NCBI GenBank assembly: GCA_035533815.1
Contig: DATLTB010000056.1
Coordinates: 1-64,000, forward strand
Direction: 5' to 3'
DNA: 64,000 bases
Source: JANWKA01 sp035533815
GTDB lineage: Bacteria > Bacteroidota > Bacteroidia > Chitinophagales > Chitinophagaceae
The notes under the pieces are model-generated. The model had not been told where the DNA came from and searched no databases. It worked only from the letters and a program-made list of their open reading frames with translations. Positions 46,104 to 58,400 of the stretch are shown piece after piece. Position 1 is the first letter of the stretch. Every line of letters starts with the position of its first letter. The position numbers were made by a program, and so were the translations under genes.

Positions 46104-48698
46104 GTGAAAAGGTTATTTCTCCTGATTTGCCTGATTCCGGTTTTTATCATTCAGGCGTCAGCCCATCATATTATTGGCGGGGAAATGTCCTATAAATATT
46201 CCGGACCGGATGGTTCAGGCGGTCAGAAATACATCATCGTCCTTAAGCTATACCGGGGTTGTGAGCCAGTGGATAATAACCATGCTGACTTTGACCCTTC
46301 TGTTTATTTTACCATTTATGATAATACCCATTCTGAATTATTCAACAATCCGGTAATGGTCAATATGAATAGCCGGACCACGATCAGTGCCTCCAGCAAT
46401 GATCCCTGTATCATTAATCCCCCGCAATCCTGCTATGAAATGGCCCTGTATCAGGCTACGGTTGACCTTCCTGCCAACATGGCGGGTTATACCATTACCT
46501 ACCAGCGCTGTTGCCGCACCGACCTGCTCACCAACGCTAACACCACCTACAATATCGGGGCAACCTATACCACCACTATTCCAGGGGCAGCAACGGGAAT
46601 CCCCTTACAGGATGGTCCCTATTTCAGTCATGAACAAGCGGTACTGATCTGTGCAGGCTCCCGGTTTTCCTACGATTATTCCGCAACCGTTCCTGCCGGG
46701 GATTCGGCATCCTATTCTTTTTGTGAAGCTTATGCCGGAGGGTCAGCCAATAATGATGTTCCTGTTCCCGCTGATCCTCCACCTTATCCTTCCTTGGACT
46801 ATGTGCCTCCATACAGTTCCGCCTCCCCCATGGGTTCCCAGGTAACCATCAATCCCAATACCGGCCTGATTTCCGGAATTGCTCCGGTTCAGGGTATCTA
46901 TGTGATCACCGTTTGCGTCATTGAGTTCAGCCATGGAGTGCCGGTGGGATCCGACCGGAAAGATTTCCATATTACCGTGACAGACTGTAACCGGGAATCG
47001 GTAGCCTCCATCCCGCCACAGTTCAATACCTGCACCAGCTTCACTATTCCATTCACCAATGGCAGCACGCCTACCAAGGTCAATCTATGGCATTTCGGGG
47101 ACGGGGATACTTCTACAGACTACACTCCGGTGCATACTTACCGGGATACCGGTACTTATTTGGTCAGTCTGGCCGTGGATCCAGGCTCCAGCTGTGGGGA
47201 CAGTGCCACCACCACCGTGTTGGTTTATCCTGTACTTCAGGATACTTTTTCTGTGACCGGAGCTTGCTATACCCGACCGGTGCTGTTTCAGGACGGGTCT
47301 AATTCCACTTCAGGAGTAATTGATTACTGGCATTGGAATTTCGGAGATCCTTCCAACATATCCGCTGATACGGCAAATGTGCGGGATACCACCTATAAAT
47401 ACCCACAATCCGGCAATTACCCGGTTATACTGACCATCGGAAATTCCAAAGGCTGCGTGCGATCGGATACCCAGCAGGTGAATGTCTATTCATCCCCTCC
47501 CCTCATGGCATCAAATGACACCGATATGTGTATCCGGGATAGCCTGATCATCTCTGCGTCAAGTCTGGTAACAGGCAATTTTGCCTGGGGCCCGCCTTAT
47601 AATATCCTGGGGAGTAATACGGCTGATCCCACGGTATTTCCCCGCCAGGACACCACTTATAATGTATCTTTCACTGATATCAGCGGTTGCACCAATATAG
47701 ATTCAGTGGGTATTACAGTCAAATCTGTCCTGGAAGTCAATGCAGGAACAGATACCACGATTTGTCTCGGGGATATGATGCACCTGCATGCCACCAGTGA
47801 TGGTGAATATGGATATAGCTGGTATAATTCCAGCAGCGCCCTGGTGGGTTCCGGACAGGATATCCTGCTCAATCCGGTAAAAACTGACACTTACACTGTC
47901 ATAGCCAGCCTGGGCAGTTGCAGTGCATCTTCAACCGTTCAGGTGCGGGTAGTTCCTCCGCCCCAGGTGATGGTCAATCCGGATACCTCTATTTGCTACG
48001 GAGACACTATTGCTTTACTGGCATCAGGCGGATCAATATATTCCTGGTCTCCTGCAATTGGCCTGAGCAATACTGCCACAGCAAACCCGGAAGCATTTCC
48101 CCGGAAAAGTACTTCCTATCTGGTGACCGTGACTGATACCCTGGGCTGCCCTAAACCCATGGAAGATTCGGTTATGGTCGGGGTTTACCCACCCGTCCTT
48201 GCTTTTGCCGGGAATGATACCATTATCTCCAGGGGTCAAAACTTTCAATTGCATGCCAGCGGGGGAACACAGTATGCGTGGTCCCCTGCCCAGGGGCTCA
48301 GCAATCCGGCCATTGCCGATCCAGTAGTGAACATGGATCAGGATATTTCCTACCTATTGACCGTGCAAACTCCTGCAGGATGTATCGGGTATGATACCCT
48401 CAAAATCCGGTATGTAGATGGACCCAATATTTATGTACCTGATGCCTTTACCCCGAACGGTGATGGCAAAAATGATATCTTCCGCCCCATACCGGTTGGT
48501 ATCCTTCGGATGAACTTTTTCCGGGTATTTAATCGATGGGGCCAGCTAGTTTACCAGGGTAGGGGCTATATGCAGGGATGGGATGGAATGTATGGAGGCA
48601 AAAAAGCCGATATGGGAACCTATGTCTGGGAAGCTGAAGGTGTGGATTATACCGGGAAAACCATTTTCAAGAAAGGGACGGTGATACTGATCCGATAA
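46104..48698 (+). CDS. Secreted PKD-repeat protein with CHU_C gliding-motility C-terminal domain
   Basis: The 864-residue protein starts at GTG 46104 with a signal peptide (RLFLLICLIPVFIIQASA). It has an N-terminal domain beginning HHIIGGEMSYKYSGPD, PKD/Ig-like domains (about 300-480: LWHFGDGDTSTDY and YWHWNFGDPSN), then further beta domains with Asp-rich Thr-Cys repeats (DTTICLGDM, DTSICYGDT). It ends in the CHU_C/T9SS type B domain (about 775-864: VPDAFTPNGDGKNDIFRPI, then FNRWGQLVYQ). That domain marks secretion by the type IX system with sprA's translocon. The role is probably adhesion or surface attachment. An SDR gene follows after 10 bases. Confidence 0.92.
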   Translation: MKRLFLLICLIPVFIIQASAHHIIGGEMSYKYSGPDGSGGQKYIIVLKLYRGCEPVDNNHADFDPSVYFTIYDNTHSELFNNPVMVNMNSRTTISASSNDPCIINPPQSCYEMALYQATVDLPANMAGYTITYQRCCRTDLLTNANTTYNIGATYTTTIPGAATGIPLQDGPYFSHEQAVLICAGSRFSYDYSATVPAGDSASYSFCEAYAGGSANNDVPVPADPPPYPSLDYVPPYSSASPMGSQVTINPNTGLISGIAPVQGIYVITVCVIEFSHGVPVGSDRKDFHITVTDCNRESVASIPPQFNTCTSFTIPFTNGSTPTKVNLWHFGDGDTSTDYTPVHTYRDTGTYLVSLAVDPGSSCGDSATTTVLVYPVLQDTFSVTGACYTRPVLFQDGSNSTSGVIDYWHWNFGDPSNISADTANVRDTTYKYPQSGNYPVILTIGNSKGCVRSDTQQVNVYSSPPLMASNDTDMCIRDSLIISASSLVTGNFAWGPPYNILGSNTADPTVFPRQDTTYNVSFTDISGCTNIDSVGITVKSVLEVNAGTDTTICLGDMMHLHATSDGEYGYSWYNSSSALVGSGQDILLNPVKTDTYTVIASLGSCSASSTVQVRVVPPPQVMVNPDTSICYGDTIALLASGGSIYSWSPAIGLSNTATANPEAFPRKSTSYLVTVTDTLGCPKPMEDSVMVGVYPPVLAFAGNDTIISRGQNFQLHASGGTQYAWSPAQGLSNPAIADPVVNMDQDISYLLTVQTPAGCIGYDTLKIRYVDGPNIYVPDAFTPNGDGKNDIFRPIPVGILRMNFFRVFNRWGQLVYQGRGYMQGWDGMYGGKKADMGTYVWEAEGVDYTGKTIFKKGTVILIR

Positions 48699-48708
48699 AA
48701 CATTTTTT

Positions 48709-49467
48709 GTGGAAAATATCGTATTCATTACAGGAGCCAGTTCCGGAATCGGCAAAGCCTGTGCGGAAAAATTTGCTGCAGCCGGCTTTCCCCTGATCCT
48801 GCTGGCCCGCAGAAAGGACCGGCTGACCTTGATAAAGGACAGGCTGGAAAAAACTTACCCGATCCAGGTCACCATACTGACCTGTGATGTCCGGGACCGG
48901 GAAGCCGTATCCCGGTCAATCGGCAGTTTGCCGGACCAATGGCAGGGTATTTCCGTGCTTTTGAATAATGCCGGACTTGCCATGGGGTTTTCCACGATCG
49001 GGGAAGGAGATCCCGATGACTGGGATACCATGATTGATACCAATGTCAAGGGATTACTCTATGTTTCCCGTGCGGTCATCCCTTTCATGCGGACCAGGAA
49101 GACCGGGCACATCATCAACATCGGATCTACGGCAGGTAAAAATGTTTACCCCAAGGGAAATGTCTATTGCGCGACCAAACAGGCCGTGGATGCATTGTCC
49201 AAAGCCATGCGCATTGACCTGCTCAGCGACCGGATCCGGGTGACGGCGATTCATCCAGGTGCAGCAGAAACGGAATTTGCTCTCGTTCGATTCAGGGGAA
49301 ATGAACAGCAGGCAAAAGAGGTATATAAGGGGTATGAACCCCTGAAACCGGAAGACTTAGCGGAGATCATCTTTTTCTGTGCTTCCCGTCCCGGGAATGT
49401 ATGTATCAATGACCTAGTGGTTACCCCACTCAGCCAGGCCGATGCCAATTATTTTTACAAACAATGA
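48709..49467 (+). CDS. Short-chain dehydrogenase/reductase
   Basis: The 252-residue SDR starts at GTG 48709 and has ITGASSGIGKACAEKF, LNNAGLAMGF, the catalytic Ser in INIGSTAGKN and Tyr-Lys in VYCATKQAVDALSKAM. It resembles the YdfG/serine-3-dehydrogenase subgroup; the exact substrate is unknown. It sits 10 bases after the CHU_C protein gene and probably shares its transcript, though no functional tie is obvious. Confidence 0.91.
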   Translation: MENIVFITGASSGIGKACAEKFAAAGFPLILLARRKDRLTLIKDRLEKTYPIQVTILTCDVRDREAVSRSIGSLPDQWQGISVLLNNAGLAMGFSTIGEGDPDDWDTMIDTNVKGLLYVSRAVIPFMRTRKTGHIINIGSTAGKNVYPKGNVYCATKQAVDALSKAMRIDLLSDRIRVTAIHPGAAETEFALVRFRGNEQQAKEVYKGYEPLKPEDLAEIIFFCASRPGNVCINDLVVTPLSQADANYFYKQ

Positions 49468-49524
49468 ACCGGGGGAAAAACCGGACAGGGTAAACAATCT
49501 TGTAGAATCCCCCAATAGTCCAAA

Positions 49525-50871
49525 TTAAAACGGGCTTTTTTCCAGCCACCCCCCGGAAAATCCTGCCAAACGAAGTCCTTTAATAATATACGGGCATTGC
49601 CGCATTAATTTCCAGATTAATCCCGAGTGATAATTCTCAATCATAATCACTATTGGGCCCTGGTTCAATCCGAACCTCCACGGAGAGACCCACCCATTTG
49701 GGTTAGTCCCTTTTTCCGGATAAGTCGGATTAAAACTGGCATCAAATCCATATAATCTGTGATCCTTTAAATTAAGCCTTTCAATAGCATGGCGAATAGT
49801 ATCCAGGACTATTTCAGGCGCAAAGGGAAGCGAAGCCACCACAGCCCAGGGTGAAACGGTGCCATCATCCGGTCCAAAAGGGGCACCCCTGGCGATATAA
49901 TCATAAAATTCCCTTGGCTCTCCCTGGACATTCAGGAAACAATTCCCTGGGCCGTCACTGGCAGTCAGCCCCCAGCAAAACGTCCCGTAATGGGCAAATT
50001 TGCCGGGATTTTCAATGGCATATTGCCGATGTACATAAGTAGCCCGTTTACTATTTTCAAAATAATCAAACCCTATCGATTGATTAAACGCATCCAGAAT
50101 ACCCCGAAAATCTATCCACATATGGGAAAACTGATGTATAAACAGGGGCCCTGCATATAAATAGGAGAAATTGTACTCCTTGGTTAACTTAAATGTGGAA
50201 GCCCATTTTAAATAGCCTTCCGTTGAAATAGGAAAAGTGGGTGAACCAAGGGCCAGGGTGTACATCAAATGAGCCTCGCTGTAATCATCCTCCCATCTGT
50301 AAGGCAAAAAGCCGGATTCAGGCTTCCATCCATGGGTGATGGTTATTCCCCCGTTTAAAGCCCAAACCCAATCTACACGGTGGTAAAGTTCATCCCCCAG
50401 TTGCCTGATCTCCCGTTCACCTTCATCATTTCCTGTAAAAAAAGACGAAGCAGTTAAGACTCCGGCGATAAAAAAAGTGGTATCAATGGTGGATAATTCA
50501 CATTCCCAGGCTCTTTTGCCTGTATTCATGGTTAAAAAGTGATAATAAAATCCTTTAAATCCGGTGGCATCTAATTCCGTGCCCTGATGGGAATGATAAA
50601 AAAATCTCAGGATCTGAAGTATCCTCTTCATCGCCTTATGGCGGGAAATGAATCTTTTTTCCAGGCCAATAATATAGGTGCAAATTCCCATGCCGACCAC
50701 GGCAATGCTTGAAGGAAATCCGGGTTGGGTCTTATCCGCAATCAAACCGGTCTCCGGGTCCACTTCCTTGAGGAAATAATCAAAGGTTTCCCGCTGCAAA
50801 CTATTGAGCATTTCTGTATCAGTGCCCTGAGGGTTTACTACAGGAAGTCCCTTATCTTTTTGCGGGGTCAT
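49525..50871 (-). CDS. GH144-like (glycoamylase-family) glycoside hydrolase
   Basis: The 448-residue protein belongs to the glycoamylase Pfam family that includes GH144 endo-beta-1,2-glucanases. Visible family motifs are WECELSTIDTTFFIAGVLTA, HGWKPESGFLPYRWEDDYSE, YLYAGPLFIHQFSHMWIDFR and PFGPDDGTVSPWAVVASLPF. No signal peptide is present, so it may act in the cytoplasm. It overlaps the end of the GH39 gene as ATGA, so the two are translationally coupled. The exact substrate is inferred only at family level. Confidence 0.85.
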   Translation of the reverse strand: MTPQKDKGLPVVNPQGTDTEMLNSLQRETFDYFLKEVDPETGLIADKTQPGFPSSIAVVGMGICTYIIGLEKRFISRHKAMKRILQILRFFYHSHQGTELDATGFKGFYYHFLTMNTGKRAWECELSTIDTTFFIAGVLTASSFFTGNDEGEREIRQLGDELYHRVDWVWALNGGITITHGWKPESGFLPYRWEDDYSEAHLMYTLALGSPTFPISTEGYLKWASTFKLTKEYNFSYLYAGPLFIHQFSHMWIDFRGILDAFNQSIGFDYFENSKRATYVHRQYAIENPGKFAHYGTFCWGLTASDGPGNCFLNVQGEPREFYDYIARGAPFGPDDGTVSPWAVVASLPFAPEIVLDTIRHAIERLNLKDHRLYGFDASFNPTYPEKGTNPNGWVSPWRFGLNQGPIVIMIENYHSGLIWKLMRQCPYIIKGLRLAGFSGGWLEKSPF

Positions 50872-52304
50872 TCGGTTACTAATGTTACTAATGCAGTGCC
50901 CTGGGGAGGCAATTCAAGGGCAAAAACAACTGAATGATCCTCAAAGGAGCAAAAAATCGGTTCCTTGATAAGCCCGGAAGCTGATTCCAGCGCGTTCACC
51001 TGCATGGAAGAAAGACTTTCCGGCCTACCCATTGCTGCCCAGATTGCGGTAGCATTGGCATGCGTGTCATCAATTCTTTCTATATACGCCTTCTTTACCT
51101 GAGCAAGGTGGATTAAGCGGATCTTTATTAATTCAGTTTTTACCGGATGAGTGGGTAGGGCGGAATTAGTCAGGACCACCTGAATAATTCCCGGCTTGCG
51201 AATAACCCACAAATCAACAGTAGGATGAGTTCCCTTTACAGGAAATATTTCCTTGCCCAGTCGATGTAATATTTCATAGGCACGATAAGCGGGCTTGGGT
51301 ATGCCATAAATAGTTAAAAGGCCAAAACCACCGTGAAAGGGAATCGATGAAAAATAATTCTCCTCAAAAATATCCGAAAAAGTCCAGTAGCTATACCCCT
51401 GAATCAGGCCGCGGGCTTCCAGGATTGTTTTAACTATGTAAGCTGCAGCGTAAGGAAGATCATGCAATTCATCAAAAGGATTTGAGGAAGTGCTCCATTC
51501 CGTATAATACACCGGTTTGTCACCCGAGTTTTTCCTGGTTGATTCCACTTGTTCCCTGAGTATGCTTCTTTGGCTGTCCGCAAGTTGTGTGATCGTATCG
51601 TCCCCTGGCTTACCGAAGGCATCTGTCGGATAATGATGGGTGGAAATGAAATCATAAGGCACCTGATTTTCTTCACAAAAATCCCTGAAATTGGTTATCC
51701 ATGCATTTGCGGCAGTTGCAGGACCTCCTACCTGTAACACCGGATTTACCGCTTTAATGGCTTTTGCTGCATGCTTATATAAAAGGAAATAATCTTGCTG
51801 GGTGCCTGTCCAGAATGAAGTTAAATTAGGTTCATTCCAAATCTCAAAAAACCATTGGCTTACCTTTTCGATTCCATACCGGGATACCCAATGGCCAACC
51901 AGTTTATAGATTAGGGTTTCCCAGGCAGAATAATCCTTCGGAGGGGTTATATTTCCTTTATAATGAAATACTATATCAGCCCCTGAGGAAATAGTTAAAG
52001 GCATAAATGAAAACTCTACAAATGGACTCATTCCAATGGAAAGCAGGAAATCGCAGATCTGATCCGCATTGAAAAAGGAATAGATCAGCTGTTCATTTTC
52101 ACAAACCAGTGTCCCCATGTCATCTGACAGTATTCCATGAAAACGAACATGCCTGAACCCTAATTCAATATGACATTTCAATAATTGCTTTTGCCAGTCA
52201 GCTCTTAAAGCTAAAGTGGCATGGCCACTCCCAATGGTATGTTCCCAAAAATGCAGGAGCGGAGCAGGTTGATCGTTTAAATCACAGATAAATTCATCAG
52301 ACAT
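50868..52304 (-). CDS. GH39-like glycoside hydrolase (beta-xylosidase type)
   Basis: The 478-residue protein has a TIM-barrel with the acid/base Glu in FFEIWNEPNLTSFW and the likely nucleophile Glu in PVYYTEWSTSSNPF, plus VRFHGILSDDMG near the N terminus, as in GH39 beta-xylosidases. It has no signal peptide. It is the first gene of a two-gene operon with the GH144-like gene. A TATATTTG box lies 37 bases upstream. Substrates other than xylosides are possible for the family. Confidence 0.87.
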   Translation of the reverse strand: MSDEFICDLNDQPAPLLHFWEHTIGSGHATLALRADWQKQLLKCHIELGFRHVRFHGILSDDMGTLVCENEQLIYSFFNADQICDFLLSIGMSPFVEFSFMPLTISSGADIVFHYKGNITPPKDYSAWETLIYKLVGHWVSRYGIEKVSQWFFEIWNEPNLTSFWTGTQQDYFLLYKHAAKAIKAVNPVLQVGGPATAANAWITNFRDFCEENQVPYDFISTHHYPTDAFGKPGDDTITQLADSQRSILREQVESTRKNSGDKPVYYTEWSTSSNPFDELHDLPYAAAYIVKTILEARGLIQGYSYWTFSDIFEENYFSSIPFHGGFGLLTIYGIPKPAYRAYEILHRLGKEIFPVKGTHPTVDLWVIRKPGIIQVVLTNSALPTHPVKTELIKIRLIHLAQVKKAYIERIDDTHANATAIWAAMGRPESLSSMQVNALESASGLIKEPIFCSFEDHSVVFALELPPQGTALVTLVTE

Positions 52305-52340
52305 ACGATAACGGTGTGTTTACCAAAACTGAAGTTACTC

Positions 52341-52348
52341 CAAATATA
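52341..52348 (-). promoter_or_regulatory. -7 box of the GH39-GH144 operon
   Basis: TATATTTG on the minus strand matches TAnnTTTG, 37 bases before the GH39 ATG at 52304. Confidence 0.5.
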
Positions 52349-52432
52349 GTTGCTGAATGCAATACCTGCAGGTGGATATTTGCCCTTGAATCTCAACAAA
52401 ATCTGGACACCCGAAGTAATCCGAAGGGCTGA

Positions 52433-55400
52433 TCACTGCCCCAGCAGGAACCGAAGGGTCACTCCTCCCTGTGTATTGGAGATCGGGTAGCTGGTGGAAA
52501 TCGCGGGTATAGTCTGCTGCCGGGTATAAAAGAAATGCAGGTTCAGCTTGTTATTCACCACATAATCTATTGAAGGGGAGATCAGGATCACTTCCTCCCC
52601 ACTGGTTGGAATCACAAGGTTGGCATCCAATTGATTATTTACCGTTTTGTTATTGGCAAAACTGAGATCCAGCCGGCAGTTCAGGTCATTATGCTGCTTC
52701 TTACCACTTCCCAGATTAAACGGCAAACCTACATTCTTCACCCGAAACCCTCCACCCACCGTAATTTCTGAAGATCTCAGTTCGGTCAGCTGGTAATCGA
52801 TCAGGCTCAGGCTCAAGGTCCTGCTGAGGTTGTATTCCAACTTGAAGTTGATATTGTTTTTGAAAGTGGCATCAATGCCCAGCAAAGGTTCTAGTTGTTC
52901 TGATACCGTGATATTGGGGATCAGGAAATAAGGGATATAATCTCCCGACAAGGTATCAATGAAGGAAGGGAACCCGGTATGCAACGGATCTGTATAAAGC
53001 AGGTTGGAGGAAAAACTATTCATACTCAGGGTACCTGAATAGGCATCCGTTATGGTGAGGTTGGTCACAAAATTCTTAAAAAAAGGCAATTGGCTGAGCC
53101 CAGTATAGGTAAACCTCCAGTTGGGCCTGGGAATATAATTGCTGAAAGGATCGGACCGGGGATTACTGTTGGCTGTTTTGAGCAACCCGACCTGGCCGGG
53201 AGATGTACCGGTATAGGCTGCCACAAAGGCCGGGATGAGTACGTCCTGCGCAAAACGTCCATATCCCTGGTAGTAATTGGGATCCTTCGAGTCCCGCTGC
53301 CCATTGGTATAGGGATTCAGGTATCCGAGCCTGGCTGAAATAGCCTGCCGGTCATTTTCAAAATTCAGGAAAGTCTGGGAGAGTCCGGTTTGGGCATCCG
53401 TTTTTTCAAAAAGGGTCTTCAGGGCTATAAAGCTGATATTGAATCCTCCGGCATCCGATGGATTCAGGTGGGCGAAAGGGGTACCACTGGCCGTATCGAG
53501 GAAAAGTTCAGTATGGGTCTTGGAAAAGGATTTATTGAGGCTGATGTCTATCCGCATGTTCGGGAAAGGCTCCAGGGCTGCCTGTATGCTGAGTTGCTGG
53601 TTAAAAGTCTGAAGTAATTGGGAGTTGAAGGTGCTGTCCGCGGATAAAAGACCCCTGCGAGCCAGGTTGTTTAACCAGAGGGAATCCGGCTGGTATCCGG
53701 AAATGAACCGCAGACCCGGGGACATCATCTTCCAGTCCTCACCCAGGAACTTGGTACTGTCCATATAGCCGGGGATAATGGTTTGCCCGTTTTCACTATA
53801 GTTGACCGTCACCTGCTTGAGCATCAGTACCGGCCGGATAATCGCTTTCAATAAAGGGGAAACCGGTAGGCTGGATTTCTGGTCTTTCTTCTGTCCGGGC
53901 CTTCCCCGGGAATTGGGCCCCCCAGCCCCGGTGATCCTGCGCAGGAACCCTGATTTGTTATACAGGCCGATGAAATTAAACTCCGCATTGATCTGATCCT
54001 GGTAGGTGTTTTGCAGGGTATTTCCCAGGTACATGGCCAGCTGCGAAGCGGTCTGCCAGGAATAGGTGACAGAATACCCTGCTCTTGCTGTAATCCAGTC
54101 CAGCAGGGGAAAATGATTTAAGGGCAGGTTATAGTTCAGGTCAGCAGTCTGGTTGTACAATGTGGTCCGCCCCAGGTGCAGCAGGTTATTGATGACCGTA
54201 TCTTTCTTGGATGGGGTATTGATATAACCAAAGGGTTCATCCACAGTCGCATTCGCATTGGCGTTAAAATCAAAGATCAGGGACCTGGTGAAATCCCACT
54301 TCAATGCGTAGAACCTGCCAACGGTAAAGTACTTGTTAAAAGTCGGTGGTATGGTGAATGGGCCTCCGCCCACATTGCGCACCGTAGTGGCTTCAAAAAG
54401 CCGGCTGAAATCACCCCGGATGGAGATCGAGGAAGGGATGAAATTGATGTTGAAATCCCGGATCAGGTCAAAATAATGGGATTTTGACCTGATCAGCTTG
54501 CTGAATGGGGTGATAAATTTACTTTGCCCGATAAAATTATAGCCGATGACCAGCTCATGATGGGTCAATAGGTCATTTTGCAACAGGGGGTTATGCACCA
54601 GGGTCTGCGAAAAGGCATAGCTCAGGTTAAAGTTGGAAATATCCCAGAGATGGTGCGTGGTCCTACCAGGCCGCATGATCCGCACATTCGTGAAGTTCAG
54701 GCTTTTAATGGATTGGAAAGTGACGGCCTGCGCGCGGATGGAATCCCGCTGAGCCCTGGTCTTTGCCAGGGCCAGCTCAGCATTCAGCTCCACATCCTGA
54801 TTATAGGGATCATACTGCGGAGTGCTTGCATTTTGGGTATATCCGGCATACAGGGGTAGGGAAAGTCCCAGGGACCGGGGCAACAGCTTCCCCAATTGCA
54901 GGCTGGCTGCAGCGTTATACTGCAGGTAATTATCCAGGAATCGCTGATTTACGCTTTGATCCACACTCCCGAATCCCTGGGTATGCATGGCAGCCGAGGC
55001 AGACAAAGTGCCCAGATCAGCCAGTTGCATATTCACTGATCCCACGGCCGCCGAACCGCCCTGCTCATTGATCCCCGTCAGCCTGAGCTCATCAAACCAA
55101 ACCTCCGTGCTTTTAGGCAGCCCATCATCGTTCGGATTGGTGATGCTGTCTTTTTTAGGGTTGAGAATGCCCAGCATGGCAGTGGAGACATCCCCAAGGT
55201 TCGGGTTACCCACCACGGTGATGGTATTGCCATACTGATCCTTTTCTGAATAAGGAACCGTGATGGGTATGCCCTGGATATTGCGGTCCACCTTGAGCTT
55301 GGGCAGCAGGGCAAGGTTGATGTCCAAATTGTTCAGTGCCGGCCAGATACTGTCTGCCAGGGTTGCCCCGAAAGCAGTGACGTGCAGCGGGATACGGTAT

Positions 55401-58400
55401 TCATAATAATTGTTGACGAAATCGCTGCCCAGGCGGATGAAGGCCTGCACATCGCCATCCTTCAGCGAACTGGGATCAGTGACCGCTTCCGCATGAATGA
55501 ACATCTGCAATTGTCCGTACTGCCTGAGGTCCATGCCCAATGACTTGAATACAGCCCGGGAATCCCCGTCCTGGAGATCGGTCACTTTCAGGGAAAGGGA
55601 TTGTTCATTGAGCTGCAGGTTGACATTGTTCGCACTGGTCTGGGTCTGACGCAGGATACCTGGCGGGCTCAGATAAGGAACGGGATACCTGGTGGCATTT
55701 TCTTCAATGTTCACTGCGGAAACATCCACATGCGTAGGACTGTTTGGATCGATGGGAACATACTGCCCCGGTGTCTCCAGCGAATAATTATAGCTTCTCC
55801 ATTGATCCCGGACGAGGTCAAGCTTGGCGAAACGGATATCCACACTGTCAGTGAACCCCGTCAGAAACATCCGGATGAACCGGATCGACCGGAAATCCGG
55901 AATGCCTCCGACATTGGCAGTATAGCTTTGAATGGGTATCTTGAACTGATACCAGGTCTCATCCAGGGGTTGCCCGTTGGCAAGGACGACCCGGGAATGC
56001 TGTTCATCGACGATGAAGTTGGTTCCCACCTGCATATTGGGTTTGATGTCCACCTGGTATTGGAAATAGGCTTCATTTTCATTTAGGGTATTGTCGTGGT
56101 TGATGTCTTCCGTTTCCGGGGAATTGGTGGCTGCCGTGGAATATTGCGATGAGGGTCCCGAAATCGGGGAATCCCCCTCGGGGTTATTGAAATTCTTGTA
56201 CCGTTCCCGGACAGACAGTTTTTCTGCATCATAATCTGCGCCCCGGTAATAATGGTAATCATCATTGTCAGGGTCATTTAGGGCCTGCTGGTATGCCACC
56301 GATCCGGCCCCAAAATTGGCCATCAGCTGTTGAAGGTACTGTGCCCGGTAAACCCTTTCCTGGACATCGCTCATCCCGTCATAGCCTACATCCTGATATG
56401 GCCTGGCTGCCGGATCATTATCAAAGGCATAGGTAATTTCCTGCTGGAATTTAGGCACATATCCCCAGACCGAAGAATCCAGGGCTGCTGCATTTGGAGG
56501 GTAAGGAAGGCCATTTTCAAAAGACTGGAGGCCGTCCCGGAGAATATCTTCGGAAACATCCCCGAGGTCAATATACATTTCTCCGCCCGGATCAGTCGGG
56601 TTGTTGATATAGGGATCCAGAATCCAGAATTCAATATACGCCACATTGGCCGCCTCGAAATCAGTCACATCCAGGGCGCGCATGATGCCGCCCCAGCGTT
56701 GCTGGGGATTGAGCAAATGACCACTGGCATCCATTTCGCCCGGCCTGTATTCCAAGTTGTAGGGACCTTTTTCTGTGGGATAAAAGGCCAGGTCAAAAGT
56801 GCTCAGGTAGCTTTGTCCAAAATCCACGCTGATATTGGGAAACACTTCAGTCTGTAAAATGGACCGGGTATAGGGATCTGAAAGCAGATTTTTATTGGCA
56901 GTCAGGTATGCCGGAGTGCCGGGTCCGCCGTCCACCAGGGACTGGTCAATGGTATACCAGGCCAGCTTGGCCCGGTTGTATCCATAAGGCAGGGAATCCG
57001 TGAGCGTGGCCTCCGGGAACAGGACATTGCCCTGCCTGTCTGTCGCCCCGGCCGGAGTGGAGGCTAGCGCCCATATGGTAGTGGGGAACATCAGGTCATA
57101 GTCATTCTGGGTACCCTCAAAATCATCAATATAAACCGCCCCGTTGTTGCCGTTCCCAATCAGGTTGGAATGACCCGGATAAAGCCTGGCCACTTCGGCT
57201 GTGGCCATGATACTGCTCATGGTATTGGTGGTATAATTGGGTAACCTGTTGAGCCAGTTGGTCACCCCCGGGAGTTCCGACCGGTAATCGGCATCAAATC
57301 CCAGGATGGTGTTCTTGATCGGATCCTGTCCATAATTCACTGTGGTGAAATAGGGCTTTTCACTCATCCGGACAACGGTGGATCCCAGGGTCAGGTGTTT
57401 GTTGACGGAATATTCCAACCGGTTACCAAAATAATTCCGGGTCTGCAACCCGTATGAGGCATTATTCTCAAACTGCACACTGATAGGAAGTCCGGAATTG
57501 AGGATGCCTGCATTGATGATGGTCAGTCTCCCCAGGGAATAATCAATAGTATAGTCTATATTTTCAGTCAACCGCTGACCTCCTGCAGTCACAGTCACCG
57601 AACCCGGCGGGATATTGTAGCCTCCTAAAAAAATACTGGATCCTGAATTTGATTTATAGGTCCCCTGGATGAGGTACCGGTCCAGCTGGGGAAACTGCTG
57701 GGCTATCGTCTTTGTGGAATCATAAAGGACCTGATATACATATTTGGATGCCGTGGCACTGTCACCCTGGAATGCCTTAGCCAGGTCTGCACCGAATGGT
57801 TCCAATTCAGGGAACATAATCCTGCCTGTCGGGGACTTAATGGTATACCCTTCTATATAATCGAACTGGCCATCCGGTTGGGGGTCATTATTGCTGTTCA
57901 ACCGGTCCAGGTTCAGCAAGGTGAGCAGGGGAATGCCTTCCGATGCGCCTACCGGGAGATACCTGAGTTGGGCACCGGCAGGATCCTGGTAAAATATATT
58001 CAGCTGGAATCCATCCCGGCTGACCTGGTAACCTCCGAGGGAATAGATGTTCTTCATCATCAGCTTCCAGATGGGCAGTTTGGGGCGGGCTGCCGTAGCT
58101 TTCAGCAGTTTGAGGAACAGGATCTGGGGATTGGATCCCGAAGAATCTGGGGGTACATCGGTGGAAAATTCCCCCACCTGGTATACCCTGCCGTTAAAGG
58201 TATACTGGTAAGCAACGGCAAGCACCTGGTCCGGTTGCAGTTGCTGGTTCAGCGAAATATAGCCGAGCTGGGGATCAAAAGTATACTCCGTGGAATCCAG
58301 TTTACGCGCAAAGGTTTTTTCAAAATCCTGCACAGGCTGAAGGCCCATGGACGTCAGTTCACTGATCACCGTCGCCGAATTCCGGGATGCGGAATTGGAG

